From: Achromobacter xylosoxidans A8
Lineage (GTDB): Bacteria; Pseudomonadota; Gammaproteobacteria; Burkholderiales; Burkholderiaceae_B
DNA length: 64,000 nucleotides
Direction: 5' to 3'
Assembly: GCF_000165835.1 (NCBI RefSeq)
Contig: NC_014640.1
Location: 6,882,001 to 6,946,000 of the forward strand
In this document: piece by piece, positions 58,904 through 64,000 of the stretch
Layout of the letters: every line of letters begins with the position of its first letter
Position numbering within the stretch: position 1 is the stretch's first letter
The notes under the pieces: model-generated
What the model was told of the DNA's origin: nothing
What the model saw: the letters and a program-made list of their open reading frames with translations, nothing else
Database searches by the model: none
Position numbers and translations under genes: made by a program

Positions 58904-60169
58904 CTATTGGAAGACGTGCGAGATCACGGCGGGCTTGCCTGCCTTGACCTCCAGCGTCGTACGGTACGGCGGCAGGCCGGCATTGCGCAGCACCACCTGG
59001 TACTTGCCGGGAATCAGCCGCAGTTCCTTGACCGGCGGACTGATGCCGCGCGCCACGCCATTGATCCAGACCTCGCCCCATGGGCGGATGTCCAGCCGCA
59101 CCAGCACCGGAATCGGCTTGGGTTTGGCGGTCTCTTCGGCCACGGCTGCGGGAGCCTCGGCGGGCACGGCCGTGGACGGCACGGCCACGGCCGCTGGCGC
59201 CTCCGCAGGCGGCGCCGACGGAGGCGGAGTTTCGCCCAGGGCTGGCGCGCTTTCCGGCGCAGGCGTCTGGGGCGCCGATTCCTGTGGGGTTCGAAGCTCG
59301 GGAGGCGATGGCGGCGCCACCGGCCCGGCGCCCGGCGCGGGCGGCGGCATCGGATGCACGGCCGGCGGATTCGGCTGAACCACTTCGGACCGGGTGATCA
59401 GCGCGTTGGGAGCGCCCATTCCAGACTCGAACCAGGCATATACGCCCGCTCCGATCAGCGCCACGACGAGCAGCAGCACCAGCAGGGGATGGCGTCCGCG
59501 CGCCGGTTGGTGCGCCGCAGCGGCGGCTGCAGGCGGCGCCGCATGGGAGGCCGGCAACGGGGCGATCAGATCCGGCGCTGTCTCGACCTGAGCGGCGATG
59601 CCCAGCATGCCGGCCAGATCCGCCAGCGTCTGCGGCCGATCAGCGGGCGCCATGGCCAGGCCGGCATCGATCGCGGACAAGAAGTCCTGGCTGTACTTCG
59701 GCAATCCCAGGGAGGCGAGCGGCTCGTAGGTATCCTCCGCGCGGCGCTCGGGCGCCGGCGCCGGCTTGCTCCCTATGACCAAGGCGTGCATCACCGCGCA
59801 CAAGGCGTAAATATCGCTCCACGGGCCGCGCGGCCATTCCACCGAATCGCTATAAAGCTCGAACGGCGCAAAACCGGGGGTCGGCGTGCGGGTGGCTCGG
59901 CGCGAACGCGCCACGACCAGTTCCGGCACCAGATGGGCGCGGGCGCTTTCGTCCATGCCCACGGTATCCAGCGAAATATCGCCGCAGATTTCACCCTGGG
60001 CGTGCAGGGCCATCAAGGATGGCAGCAGGTCAGACAGAAGCCGCTTGATGCGGGTTTCCGGTACGCCCCCCGCCGTGCTGGCGGCGATGGCACTCAGCGG
60101 ACGCAGTGCAAGCGGCGCGGCGCCGGAAAAGGGGCCACGCGGCGTCAAGAGGCCGGCGGAAGAAGACAT
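58904..60169 (-). CDS. Kinase-like protein without N-lobe, with transmembrane helix and PEGA domain
   Basis: The 421-residue protein resembles the C-lobe of a Ser/Thr protein kinase: a catalytic-loop-like GEICGDISLDTVGM (HRD replaced by CGD), then PGFAPFELY and WSDIYALCAVMHAL as in kinase subdomains VIII-IX. The glycine loop, the Lys of subdomain II and DFG are missing, and only 156 bases separate the start from the divergent gene, so a lost N-lobe is not hidden upstream. A membrane helix (LLVLLLVVALIGAGVYAWF, about 231-249), a long Pro/Ala-rich linker and a C-terminal PEGA-like domain (VRLDIRPWGEVWINGVARGISPP) follow. It is probably a pseudokinase facing the cytosol with PEGA in the periplasm. 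Confidence 0.8.
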   Translation of the reverse strand: MSSSAGLLTPRGPFSGAAPLALRPLSAIAASTAGGVPETRIKRLLSDLLPSLMALHAQGEICGDISLDTVGMDESARAHLVPELVVARSRRATRTPTPGFAPFELYSDSVEWPRGPWSDIYALCAVMHALVIGSKPAPAPERRAEDTYEPLASLGLPKYSQDFLSAIDAGLAMAPADRPQTLADLAGMLGIAAQVETAPDLIAPLPASHAAPPAAAAAAHQPARGRHPLLVLLLVVALIGAGVYAWFESGMGAPNALITRSEVVQPNPPAVHPMPPPAPGAGPVAPPSPPELRTPQESAPQTPAPESAPALGETPPPSAPPAEAPAAVAVPSTAVPAEAPAAVAEETAKPKPIPVLVRLDIRPWGEVWINGVARGISPPVKELRLIPGKYQVVLRNAGLPPYRTTLEVKAGKPAVISHVFQ

Positions 60170-60325
60170 GATCGGGACTGGCGCTGTCGCATGACAGCTA
60201 AATTAACGATGGAATAAGGCGAATATTATCCAATCCGCACCGCAAGGACATTGCGGAAAATGTCCGAGCGCATCAGGCTGTGGCACGATAGCGTACCGCT
60301 AAACCTCTCTACACCTTTGGAAGCC

Positions 60326-60721
60326 ATGAAAATTCGCGTTCTGAGTAGTCTGCTCGGCTTGTCGGCCCTCCTGGCGGGTTGCGCCGGGGTTACGTCCAAG
60401 CAGCCAGAAGCGCCGCCCACCGCAGAAGCCTTGGACCAGCTGCAGCAAGTACGCGACAAATACAGCGCCGGCCGTTACGGCGAAGTCATCCGCGGCGTCG
60501 CCACCTCCGACGCCCTGGCCACCTCCACCAAGGCCGTGCGCATCGAAGCCTACAAGCTGCAGGCGTTCAGCTACTGCGTGAGCAAATATCCGCGCCTGTG
60601 CGAGGACAGCTTTGCCCGCATCCTGGCTCTGGACCCCGCCTTCGAGCTGGCGCCGAACGAAGCTGGCCATCCCGTCTGGGGACCCGTGTTCCGGCACGCG
60701 CAGGCACAGGTCGCGAAGTAA
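60326..60721 (+). CDS. TssQ-like T6SS-associated lipoprotein
   Basis: The ATG at 60326 (MKIRVLSSLL) gives 131 residues with a lipobox LAGC at 16-19, so the mature lipoprotein begins at Cys19. The rest is helical with a TPR-like pattern (DQLQQVRDKYSAGRYGEVI; CEDSFARILALDPAFELAPN). Its form matches the small T6SS-associated lipoproteins called TssQ in betaproteobacteria, as I recall that family. No structural T6SS genes adjoin it, so the link to secretion is by family only. It is divergent from the pseudokinase. Confidence 0.75.
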   Translation: MKIRVLSSLLGLSALLAGCAGVTSKQPEAPPTAEALDQLQQVRDKYSAGRYGEVIRGVATSDALATSTKAVRIEAYKLQAFSYCVSKYPRLCEDSFARILALDPAFELAPNEAGHPVWGPVFRHAQAQVAK

Positions 60722-60738
60722 CCTCCCCTGCGCCAGGC

Positions 60739-60774
60739 AAAAAAAGGCCGCTGATTCGCATCAGCGGCCTTTTT
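60739..60774. terminator. Bidirectional terminator between the lipoprotein gene and rpoC
   Basis: GGCCGCTGAT (60746-60755) and ATCAGCGGCC (60760-60769) make a perfect 10-base stem with a TCGC loop, with seven A on the left and five T on the right. It can end transcripts from both sides: the lipoprotein gene and rpoC. Confidence 0.92.
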
Positions 60775-60829
60775 GATTCCGGGCATGCCGCGCCAGACTG
60801 CGCGCGGCATCCCTGCCGGGTGTTTCCGC

Positions 60830-63800
60830 TTATTCGGCGGAATCCTCGGCGCCGAGGTCGGATGCCGGCGTTTCCGCATCCGAGCCCACCGTGACCGGCG
60901 AGTCTTCGAACGGGTTGGCCAACTGGCGGGCGGCCTCGCGTTCCGCGGCCTCCAGCTCTTCCTTGTCGCGGCGTGCGTGGTGATAAGCCAGACCCGTCCC
61001 TGCCGGGATGAGGCGGCCGACAATCACGTTTTCCTTCAAACCACGCAGATCGTCGCGCTTGCCCATGATGGCGGCTTCGGTCAGGACACGCGTGGTTTCC
61101 TGGAACGATGCGGCCGAGATGAACGAGTCGGTCGACAGCGAGGCCTTCGTGATACCCAGCAGCACGTTGTCGTACGTGGCAGGAATGCGATCTTCAGCCT
61201 GCATGCGGTCATTCGCATTCAACAGCTCGGAGCGCTCGACCTGCTCGCCCGGGATGAACTCGGTATCGCCCGCGTCAACGATGTTCACACGACGCAGCAT
61301 CTGACGAACAATCACTTCGATGTGCTTGTCGTTGATCTTCACGCCCTGCAGACGGTACACGTCCTGCACTTCGTCGACGATGTAGGTCGCCAGCTTCTCG
61401 ATGCCTTGCAAGCGCAGGATGTCGTGGGGATCGGCCGGGCCGTCCACGATCATTTCGCCCTTGTTCACCACCTGGCCGTCGTGCACCAGCACCTGCTTTT
61501 CCTTCGGAATCAGGAACTCGTGGCTCACGCCTTCCAGGTCGGTGATGACCAGACGCTGCTTGCCCTTGGTGTCCTTGCCGAACGAAACCGTGCCGGTAAC
61601 GTCGGCGAGCATGCCGGCGTCCTTGGGCGAGCGGGCTTCGAACAGCTCGGCCACGCGCGGCAGACCGCCGGTAATGTCGCGGGTCTTTTGCGATTCTTGC
61701 GGAATACGCGCCAGAACTTCACCCACGGCAACCTGCTGGCCGTCGCGCACGGTAATCAGCGCGCCCACCGGGAACGAGATGTTCACCGAGTGATCGGTGC
61801 CGGCGATCTTGACGTCTTCGCCCTGCTCGTTGACCAGCTTGATCTGCGGACGCATGACGATCTTGCCGCCACGGGTCTTCGGCGTGATGACGACGAGCGT
61901 CGACAGGCCGGTGACTTCGTCCACCTGCTTGGCAACGGTCACGCCTTCTTCGATGTTCTCGAAGCGCACGGCGCCACCGTACTCCGACACGATAGGACGG
62001 GTCAGCGGATCCCACGTCGCCAGACGTGCGCCAGCCTTCACGGCTTCGCCATCGCCCACCAGCACGGTCGCGCCGTACGGGATCTTGTGGCGTTCGCGTT
62101 CGCGGCCGTTGTCGTCGAAGATCGCCAGTTCGCCGGAGCGCGAGATCGCCACACGTTCGCCCTTGGCGTTCGTGACATAGCGCATCGTGCTGGCAAAACC
62201 GACGTTACCGCTGGACTTGGTTTCCACCGCGCTGGCCAGAGCCGAACGCGACGCCGCGCCACCGATGTGGAACGTACGCATCGTGAGCTGCGTGCCCGGT
62301 TCGCCAATGGACTGGGCGGCGATGACGCCAACCGCTTCGCCCTGGTTGACCGGCGAGCCACGACCCAGATCGCGGCCGTAGCAGTGCGCGCACAGACCGT
62401 GGCGCGTTTCGCAGGTCAGCGGGGTGCGGACCTTGACTTCGTCCACGCCGATGCGGTCGATGGTGTCGACCAGGTCTTCGTCCAGCAGGGTACCGGCGAC
62501 GATGGCCGTTTCCTGCGTGTCCGGGTTGATGATGTCGATGGCGGCAACACGACCCAGGATCCGGTCGCGCAACGGCTCGATGACTTCACCGCCTTCGACC
62601 AAGGCCTTCATGTTGTAGCCCTGCGAAGTGCCGCAATCGTCCTCGGTGATCACCAAGTCTTGCGTCACGTCGACCAGACGGCGGGTCAGGTAACCCGAGT
62701 TGGCGGTCTTCAGTGCCGTATCGGCCAGACCCTTACGCGCGCCGTGAGTCGAGATGAAGTACTGGAGTACGTTCAGGCCTTCACGGAAGTTCGCGGTAAT
62801 GGGCGTTTCGATAATCGAGCCGTCCGGCTTGGCCATCAGGCCGCGCATGCCGGCCAGCTGGCGGATCTGGGCGGCCGAACCGCGGGCGCCCGAGTCAGCC
62901 ATCATGTAGATGGAGTTGAACGATTCCTGGCGCACTTCCTCGCCGTGACGGTTGATCACGGGTTCGGTGGCCAGTTGTTCCATCATCGCCTTGCCGACCT
63001 TGTCGCCGGCCTTGCCCCAGATGTCCACCACGTTGTTGTAGCGTTCCTGGGACGTGACCAGACCCGACGAGTACTGCTTGTCGATTTCCTTCACTTCGCG
63101 GCTGGCCTCGGCCAGGATGCCTTCCTTGGCGGTCGGGATCAGCATGTCGCCCATGGCGATGGAGATACCGCCGCGCGTGGCCAGGCGGAAGCCCGACTGC
63201 ATCAGCTTGTCAGCGAAGATAACGGTATCGCGCAGGCCGCAACGGCGGAACGACTGGTTGATCAGGCGCGAGATTTCCTTCTTCTTCAGCGCCTTGTTCA
63301 GCACCGTGAAGGGCAGGCCCTTGGGCAGGATTTCGGACAGCAGCGCGCGGCCGACCGTCGTCTCGTGACGGCGGATCACCGGCTGCCATTCGCCAGCCTC
63401 GTCGCGCTCGTGTTCCTTCAGGCGCACGGTGATGCGCGACTGCAGCTCGACTTCGCCGTTGTCGTAGGCGCGCTGCACTTCAGCGACGTCGGTGAAGAAG
63501 ATGCCTTCGCCGCGGCCGTTGATGCGCTCGCGCGTCGTGTAGTACAGACCCAGCACGATGTCCTGGGACGGCACGATCGACGGTTCGCCGTTGGCCGGGA
63601 ACAGCACGTTGTTCGAGGCCAGCATCAGCGTGCGCGCTTCCAGCTGGGCTTCCAGCGACAGCGGCACGTGGACGGCCATCTGGTCACCGTCGAAGTCGGC
63701 GTTGAACGCCGCGCAAACCAGCGGGTGCAGCTGGATGGCCTTGCCTTCGATCAGGACCGGCTCGAACGCCTGGATGCCCAAACGGTGCAGCGTGGGCGCA

Positions 63801-64000
63801 CGGTTCAGCATGACCGGGTGTTCGCGGATGACTTCTTCCAGGATGTCCCAAACCACCGGTTCCTGGCTTTCCACCAGCTTCTTGGCAGCCTTGATGGTCG
63901 TGGCCAGACCCATCATCTCCAGGCGATTGAAGATGAACGGCTTGAACAGTTCCAGGGCCATCAGCTTGGGCAGGCCGCACTGGTGCAGCTTGAGCTGCGG
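60830..64000 (-). CDS. rpoC: RNA polymerase beta-prime subunit, C-terminal part (5' end outside window)
   Basis: The frame is open to the right edge of the window, so this is the last 1056 residues of about 1400. The catalytic Mg motif NADFDGDQM is present, as are the bridge-helix/trigger-loop region ([20 protein letters not shown]) and the zinc-type cysteines of the C-terminal region ([17 protein letters not shown]). The C-terminus is acidic ([10 protein letters not shown]). In betaproteobacteria rpoBC is often followed by the str operon; here a 7.7-kb signalling island lies between them. A bidirectional terminator follows. Confidence 0.98.
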   Translation of the reverse strand, partial: PQLKLHQCGLPKLMALELFKPFIFNRLEMMGLATTIKAAKKLVESQEPVVWDILEEVIREHPVMLNRAPTLHRLGIQAFEPVLIEGKAIQLHPLVCAAFNADFDGDQMAVHVPLSLEAQLEARTLMLASNNVLFPANGEPSIVPSQDIVLGLYYTTRERINGRGEGIFFTDVAEVQRAYDNGEVELQSRITVRLKEHERDEAGEWQPVIRRHETTVGRALLSEILPKGLPFTVLNKALKKKEISRLINQSFRRCGLRDTVIFADKLMQSGFRLATRGGISIAMGDMLIPTAKEGILAEASREVKEIDKQYSSGLVTSQERYNNVVDIWGKAGDKVGKAMMEQLATEPVINRHGEEVRQESFNSIYMMADSGARGSAAQIRQLAGMRGLMAKPDGSIIETPITANFREGLNVLQYFISTHGARKGLADTALKTANSGYLTRRLVDVTQDLVITEDDCGTSQGYNMKALVEGGEVIEPLRDRILGRVAAIDIINPDTQETAIVAGTLLDEDLVDTIDRIGVDEVKVRTPLTCETRHGLCAHCYGRDLGRGSPVNQGEAVGVIAAQSIGEPGTQLTMRTFHIGGAASRSALASAVETKSSGNVGFASTMRYVTNAKGERVAISRSGELAIFDDNGRERERHKIPYGATVLVGDGEAVKAGARLATWDPLTRPIVSEYGGAVRFENIEEGVTVAKQVDEVTGLSTLVVITPKTRGGKIVMRPQIKLVNEQGEDVKIAGTDHSVNISFPVGALITVRDGQQVAVGEVLARIPQESQKTRDITGGLPRVAELFEARSPKDAGMLADVTGTVSFGKDTKGKQRLVITDLEGVSHEFLIPKEKQVLVHDGQVVNKGEMIVDGPADPHDILRLQGIEKLATYIVDEVQDVYRLQGVKINDKHIEVIVRQMLRRVNIVDAGDTEFIPGEQVERSELLNANDRMQAEDRIPATYDNVLLGITKASLSTDSFISAASFQETTRVLTEAAIMGKRDDLRGLKENVIVGRLIPAGTGLAYHHARRDKEELEAAEREAARQLANPFEDSPVTVGSDAETPASDLGAEDSAE

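Overview
The window reads as the chromosome of a high-GC betaproteobacterium of the Alcaligenaceae (Achromobacter/Bordetella type). The basis is gene content and order: rpoC, rpsL-rpsG-fusA-tuf-rpsJ, the S10, spc and alpha ribosomal operons, System II cytochrome c assembly (ResB/CcsB), and several branched-chain-amino-acid-type (LIV) ABC transporters. The genus is inferred from protein character, not from a database search. I see no rRNA, tRNA, CRISPR array or insertion sequence.

Layout. (1) 2-5350, + strand: a type VI secretion (T6SS) spike module, with the end of a VgrG, a small membrane protein, a DUF2169 adaptor fused to pentapeptide repeats, a separate pentapeptide-repeat protein and a DUF4150 PAAR-like tip. 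(2) 5366-11518: cytochrome c biogenesis (ccsB, resB), a cytochrome c4, engB and hemB. (3) 11575-20864: a DMT-family exporter, then a minus-strand catabolic/uptake operon (FAD oxidoreductase, SDR, LIV transporter with fused LivM-LivG) opposite a divergent IclR regulator. (4) 20955-23754: cutA-dsbD and a HIT hydrolase. (5) 23828-32867: alpha and spc ribosomal operons on the minus strand. (6) 33221-43031: about 10 kb of metabolic genes lying between the spc and S10 operons: an LpxO-like hydroxylase, an aldehyde dehydrogenase, an AraC regulator, an alpha/beta hydrolase with a second complete LIV transporter, and a small secreted protein. (7) 43144-53148: S10 and str operons, with a long structured gap between rpsJ and rplC. 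(8) 53721-60721: a signalling island with two OmpR-type regulators (one with a degenerate receiver), a LysM-FecR protein, a CHASE2 histidine kinase, a kinase-like PEGA protein lacking an N-lobe, and a TssQ-like T6SS lipoprotein. (9) 60830-64000: the C-terminal part of rpoC.

How the genes work together. ResB/CcsB, DsbD and cytochrome c4 serve periplasmic electron transfer, and HemB feeds heme synthesis. The two LIV systems each sit with their own enzymes and regulator, so they probably import different carboxylates or amides for catabolism. The translation genes are ordinary in content. Their non-coding gaps are not: GC-rich hairpins flank rpoA, a leader with three stem-loops precedes rplC, a terminator lies between rpsJ and rplC, and a perfect DnaA box lies just upstream of a candidate spc promoter.

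The best candidates for undescribed biology are the island between rpsL and rpoC, which pairs periplasmic LysM/FecR sensing, a CHASE2 kinase and T6SS-type accessory proteins, and the spike module at the left edge, which carries adaptor and tip but no recognisable toxin domain.
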